Notes: a model not told the origin generated them from the letters alone. Shown: positions 26,424-35,591, counted from the first letter of the stretch. The stretch is DNA of 64,000 bases from Rhodococcus rhodnii (GCA_000720375.1 JOAA01000002.1:248001-312000), one strand, 5' to 3'. Numbers and translations: made by a program.

Positions 26424-26815
26424 GCCGCCACCTCCCCGCTCAGGGAGGCCCAGGCCCGCAACCGTGCCCAGGACAGTTCGATCCGACAGCCATAGCCAAG
26501 GCCGGGGACGTCGGGACCGTTGAGCAGGCCACCGAAGACTTTGACCGTCGTGTCGTCGGTGAGGTCACCGCGGACTTCCAGGTGAAGTTGCTCGTCATCG
26601 GGCCAATGTGGCCGCCGCGCAGTTGCGGTGACGTTGTCCAGCGTGTCCGCCCATGCAAGGAGTTCTGCCGCCAACTCTGGCAACGATCGGCCCGGCAGCT
26701 GCACCGTTGCGCTTGGTTCCGACCTCAGGGCCCGCACGGTGACCTGTACTGGTTCGTTGAGCTCGAACCCGCCGAGGTGCTCAGCGATCGAGCACAGCAC
26801 GCGACTGGTGTTCAT
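26420..26815 (-). CDS. AICE hypothetical protein between tra and repSA
   Basis: 131 residues with no domain I recognise: acidic/neutral, mixed alpha-beta, with LPELAAELLAWADTLDN helix and a TVKVFGGLLNGPDVPGLG strand-loop. Starts ATG 26815 overlapping the tra stop by 4 bp, and its stop overlaps the repSA start (ATGA). Tight coupling on both sides shows it belongs to the replication-transfer operon. Confidence 0.75.
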   Translation of the reverse strand: MNTSRVLCSIAEHLGGFELNEPVQVTVRALRSEPSATVQLPGRSLPELAAELLAWADTLDNVTATARRPHWPDDEQLHLEVRGDLTDDTTVKVFGGLLNGPDVPGLGYGCRIELSWARLRAWASLSGEVAA

Positions 26816-28260
26816 GCCGCCTCACCACCTGCGAAGGGCAGCACTTCAAACGACCAGCCGTTGATGTACGAACGCAGGTCCCACAGGTCGTCATCGGTGG
26901 CGTAGAACGCCCGCGCTCGCACTGGTTCGCGTTTGCCGTCGTCCTTGGCCCACGCCACGCCGGGCGTCAGCTCTGAGATCTCGTGAGCCTCCGCGCCGCG
27001 TTCCCGCACACCATCGCCAAGGACCATGTCAACCTGCGTCGGCTCGTCCAGCCGCATCGCGATCCGCGTGGTGAACAGGTTGCGGAACGGCACAATCTCC
27101 TTGCGCGGGTCCTGCACCAGAGCCAGCGTCGCGAACCCAGGCGCCCGCCCCTGCGAAGCGATCGTCTGGATAGCCGCCTGAGCACGTTCCTTGAGCTTCT
27201 TATCGGTCTGGTAGGCGATCACGTCCGCCAGCTCATCCACGATCAGCAACGTGAACGGCTCCCCGCTCTCCCGCGTCCACAACCGCCGCAAGCCCCGATA
27301 GTCGCCCGCCCGCCGCCGCACGTCATTGGCGATCTCTTCCAACAGGGCCACAGCGTCAGAGCCGTTGTCGTACACGACCTTGTGGAACACCTCCGGACAC
27401 TGCCCGAGCTCCATCCCACCCTTGGGATCAATTCCGTACAGCCGCACCATGCCCGTCTTGATCAACGGCGCCAACGCCCACACCACCGACCACAACAACG
27501 AACCCTTACCCGCACCCTGCACACCGACAACGAGGATCTGGTTACCCAGCAAGCGAATCCGCCACGGCTTACCCGTCTCAGTCCGACCAACCGTGATCCG
27601 CTTCAAATCCGCCGTCGCGGCCATCGCAGGGAGCGGCACGACCCGCGCGAGCGGATCGGAGTGGATCAGGTCCAACTCGATCCGGCCCGGCTTGACCACC
27701 CGCACCCGACAGGAATTCGCATGGAACGAGTGCGCCAAGCCCGACGCGCGTTGCGCCCACTGCTCGGGGGCCTGCCCTTTGATCATCTTGACGCGGACCT
27801 TGTCCCGCCATCCCTCCGACCGCACCCGCTTGAGCTTCGGCCGATACTCCCGCCCCTTGGCCGTTCCGGTCAGGGTCGCCAGACGCATGACGGTTCGCCA
27901 GTCCCAGGCGTAGATGGTCAGCCGGCGCGTCTCGGTCCGCAGCCACCGGCACCACCGCGCATACGAGTCAGCCGACCGCCACCACCAGACGAACAGGCCC
28001 ATGATCAGCATCGCGGCAAGGGCACCGGTCCAGTAGTGGCCTGCCCACCAGTCCAGCCACAACGCCGCAGCCAGGAGCGTCATCAACACCGGGTAGTACC
28101 AGCAGAGCCGGATCACCTTGGCAGCCAACCAGATCAGCAACCACGACAACGCAAGCGGGGAGACGAGGAGCTTGACCCAGCCGGGCAGCATGGTCCACCA
28201 CGGCAACCGAGGCCGAGCGACTTCCAGGGGTGCCGGGTCGACCCAACGCGAATCACGCAT
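26812..28260 (-). CDS. tra: FtsK/SpoIIIE-like DNA translocase (AICE transfer protein)
   Basis: 482 residues from ATG 28260. Three or four membrane helices between about residues 30 and 100, then a RecA-like motor: Walker A GVQGAGKGS, Walker B LLIVDELADV, and SQGRAPGFATLALVQDP after it. Proteins of this kind form hexamers that pump double-stranded plasmid DNA between mycelial cells. The start overlaps the stop of the small zinc-ribbon gene. Confidence 0.93.
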   Translation of the reverse strand: MRDSRWVDPAPLEVARPRLPWWTMLPGWVKLLVSPLALSWLLIWLAAKVIRLCWYYPVLMTLLAAALWLDWWAGHYWTGALAAMLIMGLFVWWWRSADSYARWCRWLRTETRRLTIYAWDWRTVMRLATLTGTAKGREYRPKLKRVRSEGWRDKVRVKMIKGQAPEQWAQRASGLAHSFHANSCRVRVVKPGRIELDLIHSDPLARVVPLPAMAATADLKRITVGRTETGKPWRIRLLGNQILVVGVQGAGKGSLLWSVVWALAPLIKTGMVRLYGIDPKGGMELGQCPEVFHKVVYDNGSDAVALLEEIANDVRRRAGDYRGLRRLWTRESGEPFTLLIVDELADVIAYQTDKKLKERAQAAIQTIASQGRAPGFATLALVQDPRKEIVPFRNLFTTRIAMRLDEPTQVDMVLGDGVRERGAEAHEISELTPGVAWAKDDGKREPVRARAFYATDDDLWDLRSYINGWSFEVLPFAGGEAA

Positions 28261-28442
28261 CACCAACCACCCCGCTCAATCACAGGAGTGGTGATGTCGC
28301 CGAAGTTCAGCGCCAACGCGCCCAAGCACGTTGAGCATTCAGTGTCGCCGGGCAGCAGCCGGGCGAACTTCTTGCATTTCTCACACCGCGTTCGGGTGAC
28401 CCCACTTGCGGACACCACCGGTGTGGGTTCTACGCTGTCCAC
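28260..28442 (-). CDS. small zinc-ribbon-like AICE protein
   Basis: 60 residues with two CxxC pairs (CEKCKKF and CSTCLGAL), 14 residues between them, a zinc-ribbon pattern. Overlaps the tra start. Function unknown. Confidence 0.68.
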   Translation of the reverse strand: MDSVEPTPVVSASGVTRTRCEKCKKFARLLPGDTECSTCLGALALNFGDITTPVIERGGW

Positions 28443-28596
28443 TGTCTACTCCAGGTGGGTAGGCAGCACAGAAGCGGAACAGGTTGGTAGCCAAGGGTCC
28501 GCTTCTGTGCCTACGGGAATCGTTGTCCTGCAACAGGTCGTGCGTCATCGCCACACGACCCGTCGTGCGTCAAGTGTCTAATGTGGATTCGACGGC

Positions 28597-28881
28597 CTAC
28601 GAGTCCATCGGCCTCCGCAAGCCTCGCAACTGCTCGGCAAACGCGTCCAGCGTCCGGGCCTGGTCGCCCAACTCGTCATGCAGCTCAGCGATTCCTTCGA
28701 GCACGGCCGCCTGACACCGCAACAAGAACGCGTCTTCGCGAACCACGGCCGCGTTGCCCCTGTCGAAGTCGGCAAGCACGTCGGCGAACACGGTGAAGTT
28801 CTCCGCCCGCGTCCGCAACGCCTGCACGACCTCACGAGCAGACGCGTCCGGCCCTGGCCTCTGCCACGCCGCGCCCATCAC
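28597..28881 (-). CDS. small helical AICE protein
   Basis: 94 residues, almost wholly alpha-helical (EVVQALRTRAENFTVFADVL, then AAVLEGIAELHDELGDQART), possibly a coiled-coil dimer. It overlaps the next upstream gene by 4 bp. No known domain. There are 154 bp between its stop and the zinc-ribbon gene. Confidence 0.65.
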   Translation of the reverse strand: MMGAAWQRPGPDASAREVVQALRTRAENFTVFADVLADFDRGNAAVVREDAFLLRCQAAVLEGIAELHDELGDQARTLDAFAEQLRGLRRPMDS

Positions 28882-29099
28882 TCCGCGCCCCTGTCGAGCA
28901 CGTCAGCCAGCCGAGCCGCTTCACGAGACAGCTCACGACAGAACCGGGCAAGCACCAAGGAGCCATCCGGGAACGGCGGCAGCTGAATGGCGAGGTTGAC
29001 CGGGTCCAGGTAGAGGATCAGCGCGGGCAGTTCCGGCGTGACAAGCACCATCCCCGCCGTCGCTTGCTTGCCCGGCGAGCACGTGACGTTGAACCCCAC
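28878..29099 (-). CDS. small AICE protein, unknown
   Basis: 73 residues, beginning MGFNVTCSPGKQATAG, with a hydrophobic strand pair in the middle and a helix RFCRELSREAARLADVLD. Overlaps the following gene (ATGA) and follows the previous one by 3 bp. Unknown function, real by coupling. Confidence 0.62.
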   Translation of the reverse strand: MGFNVTCSPGKQATAGMVLVTPELPALILYLDPVNLAIQLPPFPDGSLVLARFCRELSREAARLADVLDRGAE

Positions 29100-29102
29100 C
29101 GC

Positions 29103-29333
29103 TCACTCCTCCTCAGTCCGTTGGGCCGCTGTCTCCAGCGCGACGCGGCTGGACACGATCGCGTCGAGAAGCCGATCGATCGCAGCCCGGTCGACCAGCA
29201 GCGCGACCGGAAAAGCGTTGCCCAGCCGGATCTCCACCCGATCGGCGAACGGCAGAGCGCGCGAACGAATCGGCAGGTTCCCCGCCACGTGAACGCTCAC
29301 CAAGTCGCGCATGTCCGCCTCCTGCGGATTCAC
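29103..29333 (-). CDS. small AICE protein, unknown
   Basis: 76 residues: a beta-rich start (DLVSVHVAGNLPIR) and a C-terminal helix (AAIDRLLDAIVSSRVALETA). Starts 4 bp inside the end of the Pra-like gene. Unknown function. Confidence 0.62.
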   Translation of the reverse strand: MNPQEADMRDLVSVHVAGNLPIRSRALPFADRVEIRLGNAFPVALLVDRAAIDRLLDAIVSSRVALETAAQRTEEE

Positions 29334-29743
29334 GCGGCCGACTTCTGCTCAGAACGTGCGGTTTTGGCTCCACCAGGCGCTTTCATGCCCTTGGCGCGGA
29401 AGCTGTGCGCGATCCGGCCCTTGTTGTTGGCATACGGCGTGATCGTCAAACCCTCGAACTCGACCGGCGCGTACGGAAAGCCCTGGATCTTGGGCGGCGG
29501 AACCGGCTGCTGAGGAGCAGCGACCTTCACCTTGAACTCAGCACCAAACCGTGCGGCCTCCTCGTTCGCGTCCAGCGCGCGGACGATCCACACCAGCTCA
29601 TTGGTCTCGCGGTCGCGTTCCTGCCGCTTCGGCGCCGCAGGATCGGACTGAAACTCAAGCGAAGGCTCAACACCCAGCACAAACGCGCCAAACGGGAACA
29701 CTTCACCGAACTCGGCGGCGAACCTGGTCGGAATGATCGGCAT
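29330..29743 (-). CDS. Pra-like replication/integration/excision activator
   Basis: 137 residues: starts MPIIPTRFAAEFGEVFPFG, with ELVWIVRALDANEEA and a C-terminal PVEFEGLTITPYANN...RIAHSFRAKGM. This is the pattern I recall for the AICE family annotated as plasmid replication, integration and excision activator. First gene of the leftward AICE operon, divergent from the regulator at 29886, so the 142 bp between them should hold the control region. Confidence 0.75.
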   Translation of the reverse strand: MPIIPTRFAAEFGEVFPFGAFVLGVEPSLEFQSDPAAPKRQERDRETNELVWIVRALDANEEAARFGAEFKVKVAAPQQPVPPPKIQGFPYAPVEFEGLTITPYANNKGRIAHSFRAKGMKAPGGAKTARSEQKSAA

Positions 29744-29885
29744 CTTGTCTGTCTCCCTTTCCAGTCTTCCTGACCTCGGGATACAGATTCGTCCAAAAAG
29801 GAGGACGCGAGCACCACACGATGGGACTTCTTGGGACGTCCTGTGCTAGCTTGAAGACGTCCCACACGTCCCCGGGGGAGGGGTA

Positions 29886-30629
29886 ATGCCGAACGACCGG
29901 CTACGAGACGCCTTGCTGCGCAACGGTTTGACGCCCACACAACTCGCCGCCGCAATCGACGTCGATCCTAAGACGGTCGAGCGCTGGATCACCAGAGGCC
30001 GCACGCCCTACCAACGCCACCGCCACGCCATCGCCGCCATGGTCCGCGAAACCGAAAGCTACCTCTGGCCGGACGCCGTCGCCCCAGAACGCGCCACCGA
30101 GATCGCCGAATCCGAGGTAGTCAAGGTCTACCCACACCGCAACTCCATCCCCGCGGACCTGTGGGACCGCCTACTCAACGACGCCCACGAACACATCGAA
30201 GTCCTGTCGTTAGCAGCCCTGTTCCTGGTCGAGCGCCCGTCATTCGCCAAGCAACTCGCTGCCAAAGCCAAGTCCGGCGCCAAGATCCGCCTTCTGTTCG
30301 GCGACCCCACCGCAGCCGAAGCAGCCAAGCGCAGTCAGGAAGAACAACTAGACAAGGACACGGTCGCTGCACGGATCCGCAACGCCCTGGCGTTCGTGCG
30401 GCCGCTGCTCAAGGTCCCGGCCGTCGAGATCCGCCTACACGGGACAACGCTGTACAACTCGGTGTTCCGCTTCGACGACGAGATGATCGTCAATACCCAC
30501 GTCTACGGCTTCCCCGGAGCCCACGCCCCCGCTCTCCACCTGCGTAGGCTCTCAGCTGGCGACCTGTTTGAGACTTACTCGGAGAGCCTGGAATCGGTCT
30601 GGCGCGACGCCATCCCGTACACGGGGTAA
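29886..30629 (+). CDS. helix-turn-helix regulator with DUF5919-type (PLD-like) domain
   Basis: 247 residues. N-terminal HTH (LTPTQLAAAIDVDPKTVERW) and a C-terminal domain (about 90-240) with IEVLSLAALFLVERPSF, GAKIRLLFGDPTA and the IRLHGTTLYNSVFRFDDEM core seen in DUF5919 proteins, a phospholipase-D-like fold lacking full HKD motifs. Common in AICEs, where it is thought to control the element; by position it probably represses the divergent operon. ATG 29886 follows GGGGGAGGGG. Confidence 0.8.
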   Translation: MPNDRLRDALLRNGLTPTQLAAAIDVDPKTVERWITRGRTPYQRHRHAIAAMVRETESYLWPDAVAPERATEIAESEVVKVYPHRNSIPADLWDRLLNDAHEHIEVLSLAALFLVERPSFAKQLAAKAKSGAKIRLLFGDPTAAEAAKRSQEEQLDKDTVAARIRNALAFVRPLLKVPAVEIRLHGTTLYNSVFRFDDEMIVNTHVYGFPGAHAPALHLRRLSAGDLFETYSESLESVWRDAIPYTG

Positions 30630-30632
30630 ACA

Positions 30633-31109
30633 GTGCCTATGGCTCGCATCGATCACTTCCACGACCCCGACGCGCCTACGGCGAACAGCATCAGGGTTGC
30701 CGTGAGCGCGTTTGTGCTGGACGACGCCGACCAGTTGCTGATGATCCGCCGCACCGACAACGACCTCTACGCCATCCCCGGCGGAGGCCTCGAACCCGGC
30801 GAAACCGTCACCCAAGCCGCCGTCCGTGAAGTCCAGGAAGAGACCGGAATCGACATCGAGGTCACCGGTCTGATCGGCATCTACTCCAACCCCGACCACG
30901 TCATCGCCTACGACGACGGCGAAGTCCGTCAGGAGTTCTCCATCTGCTTCCGCGCCCGCCCAACTGGCGGCTCACTGCGCACCAGCAGCGAAAGCAAAGA
31001 AGCCGCCTGGATCGACCAACCGAAGCTCGCGGAACTCACCATCCACCCATCCATCCGACTGCGCATCCAACATGGCTTCGAGAACGGCGCCGTGCCCTAC
31101 TACACCTAG
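30633..31109 (+). CDS. Nudix hydrolase (Pif-like)
   Basis: 158 residues from GTG 30633 (ATG 30639 also possible), 3 bp after the regulator. A complete Nudix box is present, from PGGGLEPGETV to REVQEETGI. In pSAM2 the Nudix protein Pif prevents redundant conjugation into cells already carrying the element, so an immunity role is a fair inference; a house-cleaning nucleotide hydrolase is the alternative. Confidence 0.85.
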   Translation: MPMARIDHFHDPDAPTANSIRVAVSAFVLDDADQLLMIRRTDNDLYAIPGGGLEPGETVTQAAVREVQEETGIDIEVTGLIGIYSNPDHVIAYDDGEVRQEFSICFRARPTGGSLRTSSESKEAAWIDQPKLAELTIHPSIRLRIQHGFENGAVPYYT

Positions 31110-31675
31110 GACAGCCCACTCTCGAACGCGATCCCGGCTGCCCGCAACCGCTCCTCAGTCCGCTCCACCGCCGCCCGCAACTCCGGCTTGGCCTGCCTAA
31201 TGAAGAACGTCACCACATCATCCGGCCCGTACCGCTCCTGAATCTCTCTAACCCGCCGCTCAAACGACACCGTCTCCCCATCCGGCGACGTCGTCATATC
31301 CGCCCACCACAACGCATCCCGCAACGGAGTCTCCTCATCTGTCCACTCCGCCAACTCGGCTGACAACTCCCGCAACTCCGCCTCTCGATACGCACACGAG
31401 TGATGCGCGACCAAGGCGCACAACCGCGCCGGTGCTTCCAACTTCTTCAGGTACCGCGCGCCATCTAGCGGGTGAAAGCCGGTATGTGCGAGGTCCGGCG
31501 CGTAGCCAACGTCGTGTAGCACAGCGGCTGACACCAATAGATCGTTCTCAGCTGAGAACAGAGGCTCCGTCAACCGGGCTCGGTGGCCCACGCCGAGGAC
31601 ATGGGCCCACCGACGGGGCAAAGCCTGAGCGAGCCGGTCAGCAGCTATGTCGTGCGCCCACGAAACCAAGTCCAT
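31106..31675 (-). CDS. HD-domain protein
   Basis: 189 residues starting MDLVSWAHDIAADRLAQALP. HD motif in VSAAVLHDVGYAPDL, with upstream His in RRWAHVLGVGHRA and later LVAHHSCAY, giving a metal-dependent phosphohydrolase fold. Often paired with Nudix genes in AICEs. Its stop overlaps the Nudix gene's stop by 4 bp, tail to tail. Substrate unknown. Confidence 0.82.
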   Translation of the reverse strand: MDLVSWAHDIAADRLAQALPRRWAHVLGVGHRARLTEPLFSAENDLLVSAAVLHDVGYAPDLAHTGFHPLDGARYLKKLEAPARLCALVAHHSCAYREAELRELSAELAEWTDEETPLRDALWWADMTTSPDGETVSFERRVREIQERYGPDDVVTFFIRQAKPELRAAVERTEERLRAAGIAFESGLS

Positions 31676-31821
31676 AGGGCAACCGTAACGCCAGACAACG
31701 GTATTGAAGGCAACTCTACGTAGCCCAAGTGGGAGATCTCTTGACGTCATTCCTAAGAACAGATGCAGCTCGATCATTCACTCGTGTCGCCAACGAAGTC
31801 CGATAGTTACTCGGCTCGAAG

Positions 31822-32739
31822 CTAAGTTCCCAACTTTCGCCCTATGTATCCGATTCGGGCTGAACGGTCTTCCCGTATGAGCCGCAAGTGTATTCGGCCT
31901 GGTTCTGGCGCGAATCGCCCGTGGAGGTCAAACGCCCTTCGTTCGCCGTCGAGATCTTCAAAGGTGCACAGCCCTTTGCGGTTTTGCCCCTCCGGTGTCA
32001 CCTTCTTCCATTCGGGGAAAGGTTGCTTTGCCGGGTCCCATACTGAAACTGCCAGCTCAATTTCTGAGAGCAGATCTCTTGCGCCCTTTACCCATATAGG
32101 TGTCAGGTTTCGCAGGTCTCCCTCCACACGCGGCAAGAAGCTTAAATTTGGAAATAGATCCTCTCGTGCGTCCCAGATTTCTTGGCCGCGTGTGAGCAGA
32201 TCCAGTCCGGAGTTCGCTAGCCATTCTCGATGTGTTTCGATATGACTTTTATTTGAAGCATGTCGGATATCGACCAGATCTTCGCTAATTACATCAGTGT
32301 CGGCTTCGGAAAGAGACGTTCTAACTAGGGCTATTTTCGCGGTTTCCCAGCTATTGTCTACGCGAAGGCTAACGGCCAAAGCGTCAATAAGATGGGCTAT
32401 GCCGAAGCCTGCGGCTATGGTTCCGGAGAACGTGTACTCAACTCCTGATAGGACTTCGCTCGGTGCAACTTCCTCGTATGAATACGGAGCTCGATCTTGC
32501 ATCCTTCGAATTATCTGCCAGTACTCTCGGTTTCTGCTATCTGCAATCCACTGCGCCATCTCGTATGTCGAAGAAAGTCGAATATACGGCAGCTTGAAGG
32601 GGGTAATTAGAGCCGCTTGGGCTCGAATACTTCGCACGTCTCTCAATAGATGCACGAGTTCCCTCATTGCGCTATCGATCTGTTCTTTAGAAGCGTGCGA
32701 GTTGCATGAAAGGTCGTTTAGGCAAAGCAGCGCCGACAT
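31822..32739 (-). CDS. unknown protein, third gene of the DUF262/AAA cassette
   Basis: 305 residues with no domain I recognise. The N-terminal 90 residues (LLCLNDLSCNSHASKEQIDS, REYWQIIRRMQDRAPY) look like an alpha-beta module; the middle (VEYTFSGTIAAGFGIAHLID) is hydrophobic but short for a membrane segment; the C-terminal third has RAFDLHGRFAPEPGRIHLRL. No cysteine clusters. It starts 23 bp after the ATPase gene on the same strand. Codon use is AT-rich like its two partners. May be the effector or a specificity subunit; I cannot tell which. Confidence 0.78.
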   Translation of the reverse strand: MSALLCLNDLSCNSHASKEQIDSAMRELVHLLRDVRSIRAQAALITPFKLPYIRLSSTYEMAQWIADSRNREYWQIIRRMQDRAPYSYEEVAPSEVLSGVEYTFSGTIAAGFGIAHLIDALAVSLRVDNSWETAKIALVRTSLSEADTDVISEDLVDIRHASNKSHIETHREWLANSGLDLLTRGQEIWDAREDLFPNLSFLPRVEGDLRNLTPIWVKGARDLLSEIELAVSVWDPAKQPFPEWKKVTPEGQNRKGLCTFEDLDGERRAFDLHGRFAPEPGRIHLRLIREDRSARIGYIGRKLGT

Positions 32740-32762
32740 ATCTGCCTTTCGATAAGTTTGCG

Positions 32763-33890
32763 CTAATCTATGAGTTCATCGAGTAGTCGATCCCATTCAT
32801 CGAAGAACCCGTCGGGCCACGCAGACAGTTTGCCGGTTGGTCCGACTGTGGGTGAGACGATTTCTATCGCGCCGTTCGACTGTCGGAAATAATGCATCGT
32901 GACGTCGCTTGGATTGAGAATCTGCTGCTTGACCGCGACTCTAATTCCGTTCAGGACGTGGTCACTGTGCGTCTCTACGATCACCTGTGCGCCGCTCGTG
33001 ACTGTGTTTGCAATCAGCCGAGCCATTGCAGTCTGGCCTCGCGGATGCAAATGAGCTTCCGGGTTCTCTATGAGAATTAGACTTCCCGGGCTTGCTGTTA
33101 AGCATGCAACGACAATTGGCAAAACATACGTCAATCCGAAGCCAACGTTAGTCGGTCTATATGAATTACTTGAAGAAATTCCAGCTGTGCCAAACCGGTA
33201 AGACAGTCTTACGGTGTCCGTTCCTTCGATTCCTGTGGCCTCAAGATTAACCCCCGGGCAGAGTTCTCGGAGCCATGCCTCCGTTCTTCCTAGGAGTGAA
33301 GGGGACGCCTCCTGGGGGTGGCGCGTCTCGGTTGTCGCAATTATTTCATCTTGATGGTGTCGAAGGAAGTTTACGGTATGCTCGCCTCTCGAACCCAAAA
33401 AACCTTTTCGAATGGCAACTTCATGCGACCGCGGATAACTGACGGCTGGCGTTATTCGGTCTGCCTTTAGATACTGAAACCCTCTGTCAAAGAGTGACAA
33501 AGAGTGTGGCCACATGAGATATGTGCGACCGGTGTTCAGTAGAAGTAGGTCGTCCTCACGTCCATAATCCGCAGACCATCTGTTCATTCCATCGCCTGTG
33601 GTCAACGTGATCTCTATCGATCCCTCGTTGGAATCTGTAGGAACCCATGCTTCATGTCGAACATCCCGGCCGACACCGAGTTCGACGAGTTCTCCATTGA
33701 GCAGAAACCCGCCAGTGTCATCCTCTGGTGACAGAGTACCTGCGTCGTGCGATTGCCGGAGCAATGCGATTGCCTGAAGAAATGTACTTTTACCTGAGGA
33801 GTTGAGGCCGGAAAGAAGTGTAAGAGGGCCAATGCTGATTTCAGCCTGCTGGAATGCCTTAAAATTTGTTACAGCTACGGCAGTGAGCAC
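32763..33890 (-). CDS. DUF3696-type AAA/ABC-like ATPase
   Basis: 375 residues from GTG 33890. SMC/OLD-like ATPase: VAVTNFKAFQQAEISIGPL, Walker A GLNSSGKSTFLQAI, a Walker B with SLILIENPEAHLHPRGQ, and the VIVETHSDHVLNGIRVAV segment. The C-terminal MHYFRQSNGAIEIV fits DUF3696. No TOPRIM domain, so it is not a full OLD nuclease. Such ATPases commonly power or sense in anti-phage systems. The start overlaps the DUF262 stop by one base (TAGTG). Confidence 0.88.
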   Translation of the reverse strand: MLTAVAVTNFKAFQQAEISIGPLTLLSGLNSSGKSTFLQAIALLRQSHDAGTLSPEDDTGGFLLNGELVELGVGRDVRHEAWVPTDSNEGSIEITLTTGDGMNRWSADYGREDDLLLLNTGRTYLMWPHSLSLFDRGFQYLKADRITPAVSYPRSHEVAIRKGFLGSRGEHTVNFLRHHQDEIIATTETRHPQEASPSLLGRTEAWLRELCPGVNLEATGIEGTDTVRLSYRFGTAGISSSNSYRPTNVGFGLTYVLPIVVACLTASPGSLILIENPEAHLHPRGQTAMARLIANTVTSGAQVIVETHSDHVLNGIRVAVKQQILNPSDVTMHYFRQSNGAIEIVSPTVGPTGKLSAWPDGFFDEWDRLLDELID

Positions 33891-35074
33891 TAGTCACTAC
33901 TCCCGTCGTGACGCTGGAACAGTCGATCGATATCCGAGAATCTTCCACGGACCTTCGCGATATCGCCGGTTCCGACGGAGATTGAGCGATCAAAGTCGGG
34001 GTCTGTAAAAAGGCCCAGAAGATCATTTATTAGTGCACCTTTATTCTCAATAAGATTGTTCAACTCCAAGTGCGATCTAGTGGCCAGGTTGACCGCTATG
34101 GTCTCAAACAAGGCCTTATTGATTGGGTATCTTCCGTTTTGGTTCTCGTATTGCTTCCTGAACGCATGCTTGCCGAACAGGGTCTTGGCGGTAGACATCG
34201 CAGTAGAGTACTCTCTACTAAGCCTCGCAACGTCACTCTTGCTGAGACGGTTAACAATTCTCATTGATCTGCGCAGGAACTCGTCGAAATCTCGTGAGCC
34301 ATACTTTTCGGGCGGGTTTAGGCGAAAGGCTAGAAATCGAAGCGCCATCTCTCGATCGGCCATGCGTTCAGACGAAACGCTACCCATGGTTGCGGCAAGA
34401 AATTCTTTCGATGTCGCTAGCTTGCCGAGAAGTTCTCGCGCGGGTCCTGGGATGAGCGCGTGTCGAAGTTCTTGAGTTGAGAGTGGTAGGCCGCCCGTGT
34501 TAATGCGAGCAAAAATGTTGAACTTTACTTCTTCGGGAGTGCCTTGTCTGATTAGGTGTAGAACAATCTCTGTTTCCTCAAGGCGGGTCTTGAGGCGTCC
34601 AGGCAAATCGTCGAATGTTTTTCCGTTGTATTCCTTCAAGTACTCAAGGTCTGACAACACTAGCGGTTGCGCATGAATGCTCTCGGGTTGTATGAATCGC
34701 GCGATCGTAGTCAGCCGCTGAATGCCATCAACGATCGACCATTTTTCGTCCTCATTCTCGGCTGCGTAAAAAGTTGGGAGAGGAATTCTAAGTAGCAGGG
34801 ACTCGATTAGTCGACTTTGGTTCTTCTTGTCCCAGATTCCTGCCCTTCGCTGAAAATCTGGCGATAGATCAATAGTTCGCCTTCTAATTCTCGCCAGAAC
34901 GAGGGAGACCGTGGGTGTTCGAGTCAACACTTCGATTTTGTCGGGGTCGAAAGGTTCGCGTATGTGATCTTCTTCTGGTTCGAGCTCGACACCTGCGCTT
35001 CTTCCTAGCGAGTCCAACTCCACCGCGATCGACTCATGAATTCCCGGTATTTCCAGACGGTCCTCTTTTTTCAT
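33890..35074 (-). CDS. DUF262 (GmrSD N-terminal-like) protein
   Basis: 394 residues, first gene of the cassette, with GAGAGG before ATG 35074. DUF262 motifs: IDLSPDFQRRAGIWDKKNQS, IPLPTFYAAE, SIVDGIQRLTTIARF (the DG-x-QR signature of the ParB/sulfiredoxin-like fold) and NIFARINTGGLPLSTQELRH. No C-terminal DUF1524 HNH motif was found, so it lacks the nuclease half seen in GmrSD. In characterised GmrSD the DUF262 part binds nucleotide and drives restriction of modified DNA. Strongly AT-rich against its surroundings. Confidence 0.88.
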   Translation of the reverse strand: MKKEDRLEIPGIHESIAVELDSLGRSAGVELEPEEDHIREPFDPDKIEVLTRTPTVSLVLARIRRRTIDLSPDFQRRAGIWDKKNQSRLIESLLLRIPLPTFYAAENEDEKWSIVDGIQRLTTIARFIQPESIHAQPLVLSDLEYLKEYNGKTFDDLPGRLKTRLEETEIVLHLIRQGTPEEVKFNIFARINTGGLPLSTQELRHALIPGPARELLGKLATSKEFLAATMGSVSSERMADREMALRFLAFRLNPPEKYGSRDFDEFLRRSMRIVNRLSKSDVARLSREYSTAMSTAKTLFGKHAFRKQYENQNGRYPINKALFETIAVNLATRSHLELNNLIENKGALINDLLGLFTDPDFDRSISVGTGDIAKVRGRFSDIDRLFQRHDGSSD

Positions 35075-35583
35075 ATCGACCTCTCGCTGACCGTCGTCGC
35101 ACGTACTTGTTCCAACAGTAACGTGAACCGTACAACGGGTTTGCCGAATTTGGCTCTATGGGATCAAGGCGCGCCGCCAGCGGCGCGCGTCACGCTCGCA
35201 GCCCGGGACCGATCCATCGCGACACGACCGGGCTCCCGCTCCGCTACGCCCGGCCGGCCGCCCGGCACGGCCCCAGGCTGCCCGCACGAACCAGCAACCG
35301 CCAACGGCACGCCCAAGACCAACAGCACACCGGCGACATCACCCCGGACATGCGACGGCCCCCGGCGTCCTATGACCATGACCCAGACACCGGGAGCCTA
35401 AACCCAGCCGGAGGTGCGGGGGCAGCACGTCCCACCAGGCCGAGGCGAACTTCCCTGCAAGCCACCTCGTACGGCCGGGTCTGCGCCGACACCGAACCAC
35501 CCAACAAGACGCCGCACCACAGGCCCCTCCCCGTTGATCGTTTAACACCGGGCAGCCGGCATCAAGGGCGCCTACGGCGTCGC
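35075..35583. other. gap between the defence-like cassette and the IS
   Basis: The first 70 bp are AT-rich and should hold the cassette promoter. From about 35,150 composition jumps to very high GC. A perfect 9-bp hairpin, GCGCGCCGC with a 2-base loop, is at 35169-35188. An open frame from 35158 (+) has Arg/Pro/His-rich composition and is probably not coding. No recognisable gene. Confidence 0.5.
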
Positions 35584-35591
35584 TACGCGAT

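Noticed and set aside
32763..33890. OLD-family nuclease of a Gabija-like system
   Set aside because: No TOPRIM motif after the ATPase and no UvrD-like helicase gene next to it.
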